DNA of 35,868 nt, taken from DATDOY01 sp035293045 (GTDB lineage: Bacteria > Actinomycetota > Acidimicrobiia > IMCC26256 > JACPCJ01). The stretch is taken from positions 1 to 35,868 of the forward strand of contig DATDOY010000083.1 of NCBI GenBank assembly GCA_035293045.1. The letters run 5' to 3'. Shown here piece by piece: positions 23,960 to 32,800 of this stretch. Each line of letters begins with the position of its first letter. Position 1 is the stretch's first letter. The notes below the pieces were generated by a model. It had not been told where the DNA came from. It ran no database searches and saw nothing but the letters and a program-made list of their open reading frames with translations. The position numbers were made by a program, and so were the translations under genes.

Positions 23960-24912
23960 GTGCGGGGGGAGAGCCGGGCGCCACCGAGGCTGAGGAGTTC
24001 CCGGTGCCGCGATCGCTCGAAGGCGAACGCCTCGACCGCGCGGTTGCGTTGATCACCGGGTACTCGCGCGCCGACGTGCAGGACCTCATTGTGCGGGGCG
24101 CGATCCGCGTCGACGGCGAGGTCGTCGCCAAGAGTCGCCGCCTCCACGAAGGCGAGACCATCTCGCTCGACGGTCGTCCCGAGGCCCCCGAACCTCCCCG
24201 GGGGGAAGCCATCGACCTCGAGGTTCGCCACGAAGATGCCGATCTCGTGGTGATCGCCAAGCCGGCCGGAATGGTCGTGCATCCCGGCGCGGGCGGCGAG
24301 CGGGAGACCCTCGTCCATGGGGTCCTGCACCGGTGGCCGGCCGTCGCCGACGTCGGCGATCCGATGCGTCCCGGCATCGTCCATCGCCTCGACCGCGACA
24401 CGAGCGGACTCCTCGCGGTCGCGCTGAGCCAGGCCGCTTACGACGGCCTCGTGGCCGCCCTCGCCCAACGACGGGTGGAGCGGCGTTACCTTGCGCTCGT
24501 GTGGGGTCACCCCGAACCGCGGCGGGGCGTCGTCGACGCACCCATTGGGCGCTCGATGCGCCGGCCCACGCGAATGGCGGTGACGCCGCGCGGGCGCGAA
24601 GCCCGCACGCAGTACGAAGTGCTCGAGATCTTTCGCGACCCCGAGGCCGCGTTCACCCGCGTGGAACTCGAGACGGGCCGGACGCACCAGATTCGCGTGC
24701 ATCTCGCAGCCATCGGTCACGCCGTCGTCGGCGATCCCGTGTACGGGCGCGAACGTTCGGGGATCGCTATCGACCGTCCATTCCTCCATGCCTGGCATCT
24801 CGCGTTCGACCACCCGGTCACCGGTGAGCGCATCGTGGTGGAGGAGTCGCTCCCACCCGACCTCGACGCGTGTCTCGCCGTCCTTCGGGCGACCGGAGGC
24901 GGATCCTCGTGA
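23956..24912 (+). CDS. rluD: RluD/RluA-family 23S rRNA pseudouridine synthase
   Basis: A 318-residue enzyme that isomerises uridine to pseudouridine, most likely in 23S rRNA helix 69 if it is a true RluD orthologue. The N-terminal S4-type RNA-binding domain is at about 18-75 (ERLDRAVALITGYSRADVQDLIVRGAI). The catalytic motif is IVHRLDRDTSG with D146. KPAGMVVHPG, ARTQYEVLE and ELETGRTHQIRVHLAAIGHAVVGDPVYG are standard. The ATG overlaps the lspA stop. The lspA-rluD pair is a widely conserved arrangement, which favours the RluD label. The stop overlaps the next GTG. Confidence 0.92.
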   Translation: MSAGGEPGATEAEEFPVPRSLEGERLDRAVALITGYSRADVQDLIVRGAIRVDGEVVAKSRRLHEGETISLDGRPEAPEPPRGEAIDLEVRHEDADLVVIAKPAGMVVHPGAGGERETLVHGVLHRWPAVADVGDPMRPGIVHRLDRDTSGLLAVALSQAAYDGLVAALAQRRVERRYLALVWGHPEPRRGVVDAPIGRSMRRPTRMAVTPRGREARTQYEVLEIFRDPEAAFTRVELETGRTHQIRVHLAAIGHAVVGDPVYGRERSGIAIDRPFLHAWHLAFDHPVTGERIVVEESLPPDLDACLAVLRATGGGSS

Positions 24913-25553
24913 ACGATCCGGTCGTCCGGCGCTTTCTGATCGCACTCTTGATCTTCGTCGCCGGGGGGCTCGTCGTGTGGAAGGCCGCGCCCGACACCGC
25001 CGGACCGGACCTGCCGCACACGGGCCCCGCCCTCGGTGACGACATCGAGCAGTACATCGCCGCTCGGCGCGATGCGCTCGAGGACGCCGACGGGATCGTG
25101 TTTGCCGTGGTGTCGCTGACCGAGTACCACGACGATGACGCGGCCGAGGATCTGTTCGGGGACGTCAGCGCCGACCGGTGGCTCGTGGCCGCGCCGGGCG
25201 CGACGGCTCAGAGTACGGATGACGTCGAGACGTGGCGGGAGACGACGGCAAAGAACGCGACCGCCGAAGCAAAGGCGCTCGACGAGCTGCTCGCCACCAC
25301 CGAGGACGTCGAGTTCGAACGCCAGTACGCCCGCGACCGCGACCTGTCCCTGCACGCGGCCGAAGCCCTCGAGAGCGGCGCCCCGGTGGTCTTTGGCGCG
25401 GTCGTGCACGAGCGAGCGTCGGTGCTCCGGGCGTTGTCGAAAGCACCGGGCGTCCGCCTGGTCGACGTGGTCGAGGTCAGCAACCCCGCCCTGGTGCGGG
25501 GTCTGCGGCCGGAAGAGACGCGGCTGGCGGGGCAACCGCCCGAGCGTCCGTGA
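24909..25553 (+). CDS. unrecognised single-TM protein coupled to rluD
   Basis: A 214-residue protein I do not recognise. One hydrophobic helix (about 7-25, RRFLIALLIFVAGGLVVW) follows a basic N-terminus, so the remaining, mostly acidic domain probably lies outside the membrane. The soluble part has a repeated theme of possible beta strands (IVFAVVSLTEYHDDD, RWLVAAPGA, PVVFGAVVHERASVLRAL, GVRLVDVVEVSNPALVRGLRPEETRL) separated by a long helix. No cysteine, lipobox or enzyme motif is visible. GTG 24909 overlaps the rluD stop as GTGA, so the two are probably co-translated. It ends 36 bases before the convergent Rrf2 gene. Confidence 0.8.
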   Translation: MNDPVVRRFLIALLIFVAGGLVVWKAAPDTAGPDLPHTGPALGDDIEQYIAARRDALEDADGIVFAVVSLTEYHDDDAAEDLFGDVSADRWLVAAPGATAQSTDDVETWRETTAKNATAEAKALDELLATTEDVEFERQYARDRDLSLHAAEALESGAPVVFGAVVHERASVLRALSKAPGVRLVDVVEVSNPALVRGLRPEETRLAGQPPERP

Positions 25554-25567
25554 CCACGTCGTGACAC

Positions 25568-25581
25568 CGGGGGAACCCCCG
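25568..25581. terminator. small hairpin between convergent genes
   Basis: CGGGG, loop GAAC, CCCCG lies in the 36-base gap between the convergent single-TM gene and the Rrf2 gene. The stem is only five G-C pairs and no T run follows, so this is a weak terminator candidate. Confidence 0.3.
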
Positions 25582-25589
25582 ACGCCGAC

Positions 25590-26045
25590 TCAGGTCCCCG
25601 ATCCCGCCGCTTCTGTGCTGCGGGCGTGGGGGTGGATCCCCAGCTGGGTCTTGCGGGCGAGCTCGTCGAGGGTGATGTCGTCGAGGTGCCCTCGCATTTT
25701 CTCCGAGACCTCGACCCAGACGTCCTGGACCACGCAGTGGCCCTCGTGGTGGTCGTAGGAGTCGAGCCGCTGGGCGATCGGCCCATCGACGGCGACGATG
25801 ATGTCGGCGAGGGTGATGTCGACCGCCGGCCGGGCAAGGACGTACCCACCGCCGACACCCCGCTTGGATCGCACGAGGCCAGCGCCCTTCACGGCGAGGA
25901 GGATCTGCTCGAGATACGGCTGCGGAAGCCCGGTTCGCTCGGCGATTTCCTTCACCGACGTCGGTCCGGTGCTGTTGTGAAGCACCATCGAGAGCAGGGC
26001 TCGGGTGGCGTAATCGCCTCGGGTGGACACTTTCACGGGCACCAT
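25590..26045 (-). CDS. Rrf2-family transcriptional regulator
   Basis: A 151-residue winged-helix regulator. The hallmark MKVSTRGDYATRALLSM appears after three extra residues; ATG 26045 is annotated but GTG 26036 would give that exact family start. The helix-turn-helix segment VKEIAERTGLPQPYLEQILLAVKGAGLVRSKRGVGGGYVLAR is typical. Iron-sulfur Rrf2 proteins (IscR, NsrR) have three cysteines in the next loop. Here only one remains, C104, in a His-rich loop (DHHEGHCVVQDVW), so a standard Cys3 cluster site is absent. No iron-sulfur assembly genes are nearby; its targets are unknown. It is divergent from the phosphodiesterase gene. Confidence 0.9.
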   Translation of the reverse strand: MVPVKVSTRGDYATRALLSMVLHNSTGPTSVKEIAERTGLPQPYLEQILLAVKGAGLVRSKRGVGGGYVLARPAVDITLADIIVAVDGPIAQRLDSYDHHEGHCVVQDVWVEVSEKMRGHLDDITLDELARKTQLGIHPHARSTEAAGSGT

Positions 26046-26120
26046 CGTCGCACGCGGGGTGGCATGGCCGCGTGTTGCGGGCCCGTGGCTCGCCGAAACC
26101 CGGCAGGCACGACGAGGGCG

Positions 26121-26134
26121 TAGCCTCATCGCCA
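26121..26134 (+). promoter_or_regulatory. -10-like element placed for leaderless phosphodiesterase start
   Basis: TAGCCT (26121-26126) ends seven bases before the ATG at 26134, with no Shine-Dalgarno match. It is the same hexamer that precedes murE at 2401. No -35 is evident. Confidence 0.35.
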
Positions 26135-27243
26135 TGGACCCGATTCGTCCGGACTACGCGGGGGCATCCGTGGTCAACGTGGCCCGGGCGCTGTTGGAGC
26201 GTGGTGAGCCCTCGGTGACCACACCGCCGTGGCTGCCGGCGCTCGTCGAAGACGCAGACGGCGTCGTCCTGTTGGTCCTCGACGGTCTCGGGTGGTCGGC
26301 CCTCGAGGAACACGCCGCCCAAGTCCCCATGCTCAAATCCATGCAGGGACGCGCCATCACCACCGTGGCGCCCACGACGACGGCGGCGGCCCTCACGTCG
26401 ATCACCACGGGCCTGGCACCCTCACAACACGGTGTCGTCGGCTACCGAATGCGCATCGACACCGGGGTCCTCAACGTGCTGCGCTGGAAGCTGTCCGGTC
26501 AGCGGGTGAACCCGGAGCCCGTCGACGTGCAGCCCCACCCGCCTTTCGCGGGTCGCCGGCTTCCCGTCGTGACCCGACAGGAGTTCACCAACGGCGGTTT
26601 CACGGGAGCGCACATGCGCGGCTCGCCGATCCACGGCTGGCGCACGCCGTCGACCCTGATCGAGCACTGCCGGGTCCTGATCGAGCGCGGCGAGCCGCTC
26701 GTGTACGCGTATTACGACGGCATCGACCAAGTGGCGCACACGCAGGGACTCCTCGGGCGATATTTCGAGGCGGAGCTCGGCGCCACCGATCGCATCGTCA
26801 CTCAGCTTGTCCACGAGCTCCCACGTCGAGCCGCGCTCGTCGTCACTTCCGATCACGGGCAGGTCCACTTCGGCCACGAGGGCTGGCGGTCGCTCGACCC
26901 TCTCGCCGGCCTCGTGTCGACCTACGCAGGGGACGGCCGCTTTCGCTCACTGCATGCGGCCAGCGGCGCGTTCGACGAGCTGCTCGCCGGCGCGCGCGAG
27001 CACTACGACGACGTCGCGTGGGTGCTCACACGGGACCAGCTCTTCGATGAGGGATGGCTCGGGATCACGGCGCCGTCACGGGCCGTGCGCCGTCGCATCG
27101 GGGATGTGGTCCTCGCCGCCCGAGAGCCGGTGGCGTTCATCGACCCGACCCACCAGCGCGAGGTGGGCATGCTGGCGGGCCACGGAAGCCTCACTCCTGA
27201 CGAGATGATGGTGCCGCTGCTCGCCGACCGGGGGCGCGCTTAG
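26134..27243 (+). CDS. alkaline-phosphatase-superfamily phosphodiesterase (NPP-like)
   Basis: A 369-residue member of the type I phosphodiesterase/nucleotide pyrophosphatase family. Metal ligands and nucleophile can be placed: D50 in LLVLDGLGW, the Thr in PTTTAAALTS (probably T83), the Asp/His in YDGIDQVAHTQG, the Asp/His pair in VTSDHGQVHFG, and the His in AGHGSLTPDEMMVP. That is the full two-metal set. No signal peptide or transmembrane segment is seen, so it is probably cytoplasmic. Substrate is unknown. The ATG at 26134 is preferred over upstream in-frame starts that would overlap the divergent regulator. Its stop TAG shares bases with the convergent NUDIX stop. Confidence 0.88.
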   Translation: MDPIRPDYAGASVVNVARALLERGEPSVTTPPWLPALVEDADGVVLLVLDGLGWSALEEHAAQVPMLKSMQGRAITTVAPTTTAAALTSITTGLAPSQHGVVGYRMRIDTGVLNVLRWKLSGQRVNPEPVDVQPHPPFAGRRLPVVTRQEFTNGGFTGAHMRGSPIHGWRTPSTLIEHCRVLIERGEPLVYAYYDGIDQVAHTQGLLGRYFEAELGATDRIVTQLVHELPRRAALVVTSDHGQVHFGHEGWRSLDPLAGLVSTYAGDGRFRSLHAASGAFDELLAGAREHYDDVAWVLTRDQLFDEGWLGITAPSRAVRRRIGDVVLAAREPVAFIDPTHQREVGMLAGHGSLTPDEMMVPLLADRGRA

Positions 27244-27746
27244 CGCGTCTCTCGCGCATCTCGCGCCTCGCTCCATGCGGCGAGGACGAGACCCGCATGC
27301 TCGGGGAAGGCCATCTCCTCGGCCGCCGGCAAGGCAAGCGGCTCGAACCACGCCAACTCGGCGACCTCTGCACTGTCGGGTTTCGCGTCACCACCGCTCA
27401 CCGCGGCGTGAAAGTAGATGTTGAGGGTCACCTCTGCGGGTGGGTACGCGTCGATCCACATTCCCACCAGGCCCGTCACCACGACGTCGAAGCCCGTCTC
27501 CTCGCGGACCTCCCGGACCGCAGTGACCTCTGGGTGCTCGTCGACCTCACAGAATCCTCCCGGAATGTCCCAGCGCCCGCGCCACGGATCGATGGCGCGT
27601 CGGACGAGGAGCAGGCGACCGTCGGCGCGCGTGACGAGGGCACCTGCACAGGGCTTGGCGTTGCGCCAGTGCGCGGCGCCACAAGCGTCGCACACGATGG
27701 GGGGAGCGGCGGCGAGGCGGGCGCCGCACGCCGAGCAGTAGAGCAC
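27240..27746 (-). CDS. NUDIX hydrolase with N-terminal zinc ribbon
   Basis: A 168-residue NUDIX protein. An N-terminal zinc ribbon C4-x2-C7 ... C19-x2-C22 precedes the NUDIX fold. The NUDIX box GGFCEVDEHPEVTAVREVREETG (63-86 region) has the REVREE catalytic helix. Zinc-ribbon NUDIX enzymes include NudC-type NADH pyrophosphatases, but this protein lacks the NudC SQPWPFPxS motif, so substrate is left open. The GTG start (27746) places the CxxC right at the N-terminus. A much longer open frame runs upstream on this strand but is a shadow of the histidine kinase gene. Stops overlap with the convergent phosphodiesterase gene (TTAG). Confidence 0.9.
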   Translation of the reverse strand: MLYCSACGARLAAAPPIVCDACGAAHWRNAKPCAGALVTRADGRLLLVRRAIDPWRGRWDIPGGFCEVDEHPEVTAVREVREETGFDVVVTGLVGMWIDAYPPAEVTLNIYFHAAVSGGDAKPDSAEVAELAWFEPLALPAAEEMAFPEHAGLVLAAWSEARDARETR

Positions 27747-27854
27747 GACTAGTCCGATCAGGTCACAGGAAAACGACGCGTCGGGACCATAGTTCTCTGG
27801 GCTCGGGGGGTTAATGATCTTTCGACAAGGTCGAGGCCAAGCAAGGGGGAATTC

Positions 27855-29636
27855 GTGGACGGGTGGATCTCCGGTCTGCGCGACGCGTCGTTGGTGGAGT
27901 TCAGTGTTCTCTCGGTCGTCACAGTGTGGCAGTGGCGGCGGTCGCATCTTCGCGGTGCCGGATGGGCGGCCGCGACGTTCACACTGCTGGCGGCGATCGG
28001 CATCGGTGGGCGGCTGATTCCGCAGATGGCGGGAGTCCTCCCGGCGGAATGGGTTGTGAAGGGCCTCATCGCCGGCCTTCTCCTGGTGCCGTACACGCTC
28101 TTTCGATTCGCGTCCACGTTCGACCGGCCCCGCGCTCGGGCGCGGCGGATCGCCACAGGTCTCACAGGCTTTGTCATCGCGTGGACGGCGGTGTTGCCGT
28201 CGATTCCCACCCCGGGCGGCCGCGTCAGCGTGATGTTCGTCGCCTACCGGTGCGCAGTCGGCGTCCAGTGGGTCTTCGCCTTTACGTATGTGGCGACTCG
28301 ACTGTGGCGTGCGGGCGCGAGCGGGTCGACGCCGGCGCGTCGGCGCATGCGACTCCTCTCGGCGGCGTCGATCGGGATGAACGTGCCGATCCTGATCGGA
28401 ACCCTCGGTCTTTCCGGGAGCTCGCGAGTGACGCTGGTCAGTCAGTCGGCGAGCGTCATCGCCGCTGCGCTCTTCGTCTTGGCGCTGGCCCCGCCGGCGT
28501 TCCTTCGGATGCGGTGGAGGCGGCCGGAGCAGGCCGCCCTTCGCCTCGCCGTCGCCGAACTGCTCGGCGCGACCTCGGCGGAGGAGGTCGCGAACCGCAT
28601 CCTTCCCTACGCGGCCGCGATCGTCGGCGCCGACGGTGCGATGCTCGTCGACGCCGACGGAGCCGTGGTTGCGTCGTACGGGGACGCCCCGGTCGCCGAC
28701 GACGGCGACTATGACGCCAAGTCCGTCGTGCGAGCGCCGCTCGAACGCGGGGAAATGGTGTTCCGCACGAGTCCGTATGCGCCGTACTTCGGGCATGACG
28801 AAATGGATCTCCTCGACGGGCTCGGGTACTTCATGAACCTGGCGCTGGACCGTTGCGCGTCCGCCGCGTGGGAGCGCGAGTTCATCGCCAACGCGGCCCA
28901 CGAGCTGAGGACGCCCCTCACCGTCTTGTCCGGCCTTGCGACCACGCTGGCGAGCCGACGGGACGCCATGACCGACGAGAAGGTCGGCGACTGCCTCGAC
29001 GCCATGGAGCGTCAAGGCGCGCGCGCCTGTCGGTTGGTGAACGCGCTCATGGATCTCGCCCAGATGGACCGAGGTGGACTGCGCCTGGTGGTGGAGTCCG
29101 TCGACATCGGCGAGGCGGTCGCGACGGCGATTGAGTCCACGCCGGTACCCGAGGGGTGCAGCATCGCGGCGCGGATCCCGGTACAGACCAATGTGTTGGG
29201 CGACCGCGGCCGCTTGGATCAGGTGTTCGTCAACCTCTTCACGAACGCCTTTCGCCACGGTGGAGTGCACGTCACGATCTCGGCGAGGCGCACCGACGCC
29301 ATGGTCGAGATCGCGGTGTCGGACGACGGCCCGGGCGTCGACCCCGGGGTCGCCCCGTTGGTCTTTCAGCCCTTTGCTCGGACGATCGACGGAAACGGGT
29401 CGGGCCTCGGCCTCGCCATCAGTCAGCGGGTCATCGCCGCCCTGGGAGGGACGATCCATCACGAGGCGCTCGAGCCGCACGGGGCCCGATTCGTGATTCG
29501 ACTCCCTCAGGCGCGCGCCGACCGCGTTGGCGAGGGTCGCCGCGTCGAGATCCCGTCCGCCGGGATTCCTCACCCGGCTGCACAGGATGCGCTCAGCGCG
29601 ATGGCGGGCGGGGCCGGCGCGCCCTCCACCCGCTGA
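27855..29636 (+). CDS. multi-pass membrane sensor histidine kinase (orphan)
   Basis: A 593-residue sensor kinase. Residues 1-220 hold about seven hydrophobic segments without a large extracellular domain, suggesting sensing in or near the membrane. A GAF-like domain (about 225-335; LRLAVAELLGATSAEEVANRILPYAAAIVGADGAMLVD) follows. The HisKA helix carries H349 in ANAAHELRTPLTVLSG. The HATPase domain shows the N box NLFTNAFRHGG, G1 DDGPGVD and G2 GSGLGLAIS. GTG 27855 follows AGGGGGA. No response regulator is adjacent, so its partner is elsewhere. It is divergent from the NUDIX gene across a 108-base gap with no clear promoter. Confidence 0.93.
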   Translation: MDGWISGLRDASLVEFSVLSVVTVWQWRRSHLRGAGWAAATFTLLAAIGIGGRLIPQMAGVLPAEWVVKGLIAGLLLVPYTLFRFASTFDRPRARARRIATGLTGFVIAWTAVLPSIPTPGGRVSVMFVAYRCAVGVQWVFAFTYVATRLWRAGASGSTPARRRMRLLSAASIGMNVPILIGTLGLSGSSRVTLVSQSASVIAAALFVLALAPPAFLRMRWRRPEQAALRLAVAELLGATSAEEVANRILPYAAAIVGADGAMLVDADGAVVASYGDAPVADDGDYDAKSVVRAPLERGEMVFRTSPYAPYFGHDEMDLLDGLGYFMNLALDRCASAAWEREFIANAAHELRTPLTVLSGLATTLASRRDAMTDEKVGDCLDAMERQGARACRLVNALMDLAQMDRGGLRLVVESVDIGEAVATAIESTPVPEGCSIAARIPVQTNVLGDRGRLDQVFVNLFTNAFRHGGVHVTISARRTDAMVEIAVSDDGPGVDPGVAPLVFQPFARTIDGNGSGLGLAISQRVIAALGGTIHHEALEPHGARFVIRLPQARADRVGEGRRVEIPSAGIPHPAAQDALSAMAGGAGAPSTR

Positions 29637-29686
29637 CCCGCGGCGACGGGGGTGAGGCCCGGCGTGTTCCCCCCGGCTCCGATTCG

Positions 29687-29722
29687 TTGACGCCTCCCGG
29701 TCGGCAGCCTATGGTCAGAGTT
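29687..29722 (+). promoter_or_regulatory. dnaE promoter
   Basis: TTGACG (29687-29692), 17 bases, TATGGT (29710-29715). Transcription would start near 29722, leaving a leader of about 130 bases before the dnaE GTG. Hexamers and spacing are good for a vegetative sigma factor. Confidence 0.65.
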
Positions 29723-29736
29723 ACCGACGTGTAATT

Positions 29737-29769
29737 CGTCCACAGGTTGGTGCACAGCCCCTGTGGACG
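29737..29769 (+). promoter_or_regulatory. 10-bp inverted repeat with DnaA-box-like arms in the dnaE leader
   Basis: CGTCCACAGG (29737-29746) and its exact inverse CCTGTGGACG (29760-29769) flank a 13-base spacer. The left arm contains TCGTCCACA, one base from the G+C-rich-genome DnaA box TTGTCCACA. The spacer holds TGGTGCACA, also one base off TTGTNCACA. The right arm read on the other strand is two bases off. It lies 15-50 bases after the predicted start of transcription. DnaA or another repressor could bind; a leader hairpin is the alternative. Confidence 0.5.
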
Positions 29770-29787
29770 GGTCACCCACGCTGGGGA

Positions 29788-29848
29788 AAAGCCCGGAACG
29801 GGCCCAGGGACGGGCTCGGGAACAGGCCGAGACACTGGTCAGGAAGGG
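29788..29848 (+). repeat. degenerate 12-base tandem repeat in the dnaE leader
   Basis: About four imperfect 12-base units related to GGGAACGGGCCC run from roughly 29788 to the ribosome site AGGAAGGG (29841-29848). The frame is open and in phase with dnaE, so it would encode repeated PGTG if translated from an upstream start. A start before PHP residue 1 is unlikely because the PHP motif already follows GTG 29855 directly. Confidence 0.5.
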
Positions 29849-29854
29849 TCGGGC

Positions 29855-32800
29855 GTGCCTGATTCGTTCGTTCACCTCCACCTCCACACCGAGTATTCGA
29901 TGCTCGATGGGGCGGCGCGAATCGACGACGTGGTGGAGGCGGCCGTTCGCGACGGCCAGCCGGCGATCGGCATCACCGATCACGGGAACATGTATGGCGT
30001 CCTCGATTTCTACAAGGCCGCCCGAGACGCGGGGGTCAAGCCCGTCATCGGGATGGAGGCCTACTTCGTCACCTGGCCCCGCCAGGAGCGTCGACCGCGC
30101 GAGGACGAGAACCGGCGATTCCACCTGCTCCTGCTCGCCGAGACGACCCAGGGTTACAAGAATCTCATCCAGATCTCGTCTCGCGCCTATCTCGAGGGGT
30201 TCCACTACAAGCCCCGCGTCGACTGGGAGCTGCTCGAGACCTTTCACGAAGGCCTGATCGCCACCAGCGGTTGCCTCGGCGGCCTCGTGTGCCAGGAACT
30301 GCTCGCCGGCGACTTCAACGCCGCCCTCGCCGCGGCGGGCCGCTATCAGGACATCCTTGGGCGCGACAACTTTTTCATCGAGATCCAGGACCACGGGATC
30401 GCCGACCAGCTCCGCGTGAACCCACATCTCGTGGAGATCGCCGCCAAGCTCAACGCGCCGCTGCTCGCCACCAACGACCTCCACTACGTCCACCAGGAGG
30501 ACTCCGAGGCCCACGACGCGCTGTTGTGCGTGCAGACCGGTGCGCTCCGAGCCGATCCGAAACGTTTCAAGTTCGACGGCGACCAGTTCTGGCTCAAGCC
30601 TGCGGCCGCGATGCGGGATCTGTTCAGCGATCACCCCGAAGCGTGCGACAACACGCTCCTTGTCGCCGAGCGCGCGAGCGTTGAGATCGAGTTCGGGAAT
30701 CCGGTGCTGCCCTACTTCGAAGTCCCCGACGGACACGACGAGAACTCCTACCTCCGCGAGATCACCTACGAGGGCGCGCGCCGGCGGTACGGCGAATCCT
30801 TGCCGGTCGAGGTCACCGAGCGCATCGACTTCGAGTTGGGCGTGATCCGCGACATGGGGTTCCCGGGCTACTTCCTCGTCGTCTGGGACCTCATCCGCTA
30901 CGCAAAAGAGCGCGGCATCCGTGTCGGCCCCGGCCGGGGCTCGGCGGCGGGAAGTTGTGTCGCGTATTGCCTCCGGATCACCGACCTCGACCCCATCCGC
31001 TACGACCTGCTCTTCGAGCGCTTCCTCAACCCGGGCCGCAAGGCCATGCCCGACATCGACATGGACTTCGACGAGCGCTACCGCGGCGAGATGATTCGCT
31101 ACGCCGCCGAGCGCTACGGCGAAGACCGCGTGGCGCAGATCGTGACGTTCTCGACGATCAAGGCGCGAGCGGCGGTGCGGGACGCGTCGCGCGTGCTCGG
31201 CTTCCAGTACAGCGTGGGTGACAAGATCGCCAAGGCGATGCCCCCGCTCATCATGGGCCGCGACACGCCGCTTCGGGCGTGCCTCGAAAAACTCCCCGGT
31301 TTCGAGGACGGCTACAAGATGGCCGACCAGCTGCGGCAGATGTACCACGAGGATCCCGACGCCAAAGCCGTGATCGACGTCGCCAAGGGCCTCGAGGGCC
31401 TCCGGCGCCAGGACGGCATCCACGCCGCGGCCGTCGTCATCACCCGCGACCCTTTGACGGAATACCTTCCGGTGCAGCGAAAGCCGGAGCCCGGCGGGGA
31501 CCTGTCGGATGCGCCGGTCGTCACGCAGTACGAGATGCACGGCGTTGAAGACCTCGGGCTCCTCAAGATGGACTTCCTCGGGCTGCGCAACCTGTCGGTG
31601 ATCGAGCGGGCGCTCGAGCTCATCCAGTCGTCCTCGGGGGAGCGGGTCGACATCGACGCCGTGCCTCTCGACGACGAGGCCACCTTCGAGATGCTCCGGC
31701 GGGGCGAGTCGATCGGGGTGTTCCAGCTCGAGGGTGGGCCGATGCGGGCGCTCATGCGCTCGCTCGCCCCCACGTCGTTCGAGGACATCTGCGCCCTCGT
31801 CGCGCTGTACCGCCCCGGGCCGATGGCCGCCAACATGCACACCGACTACGCCGACCGCAAGAACGGTCGCAAGCCCGTGGAGTACGACCACCCTGACCTC
31901 GAGGACGTCCTCGGCGACACGTACGGCCTGATGATCTACCAAGAGAAGCTGATGCGGGTCGCGCAGAAGCTCGCCGGGTACTCGCTCGAGGAGGCCGACA
32001 ACCTTCGGAAGGCGTGCGCGAAGAAGAAGCGCGACCTCATTGCCAAGGAGCGTGACCACTTCGTCGCCGGGTGCGAGCGCACCGGATATGGCAGGGCGAT
32101 CGGTGAGCGCCTGTTCGACATCATCGAGCCGTTCGCCGATTACGCGTTTCCGAAGGCGCACGCCTTCGGGTACGGACTCGTTGCGTACCAAACGGCGTTC
32201 TTGAAGGCGCGCTACCCGGTTGAGTACCTCGCCGCCCTGTTGACCTCCGTGAAAGGCGACAAGGACAGGTCCGCGGTGTACCTCAACGAGTGTCGAAGCA
32301 ACGGCATCCCGGTGCTGGTGCCCGACGTCAACCGGTCCGAGAGCGACTTTGCGGTCTACGAGGAGTCGGGCCGGCGCGTGATCACCTTTGGACTCTCGGC
32401 GGTCCGCAACGTCGGCGAGGGCCTCGTTGCTCTCGTGGTCACCGAGCGGGAGGCCAACGGGCCGTTCACCGATTTCCACGACTTCTGCGACCGCGTCGAT
32501 CCGAGCGTGCTCAACAAGCGCGCCCTCGAATCGCTGATCAAGGCGGGGGCGTTCGACTCGCTTGGTCACGCACGCCGCGGGCTCCTGCTGGTGTTCGAAC
32601 AGATCGTCGACCAAGCGCTCTCGCGCCGGCGCGAGCGCGATGCCGGCGTCATGAATCTCTTCGACGTGGGGGCCGAGTCCTCTCCTGACCTCGCCCCCGC
32701 CTTCGACGAAGCCGTCGTGATTCCTGACGACGAGTTCGACAAGTCGCAGCGGCTCGTCTTCGAAAAGGAGATGCTCGGCCTGTACGTGAGCGATCACCCG

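Noticed and set aside
27747..29573. Long upstream extension of the NUDIX gene on the - strand
   Set aside because: The frame is the shadow of the histidine kinase; the zinc-ribbon N-terminus starts naturally at GTG 27746.
29747..29854. N-terminal extension of DnaE from GTG 29747
   Set aside because: It would read through the inverted repeat and the 12-base repeats. The PHP motif and a good ribosome site support GTG 29855.
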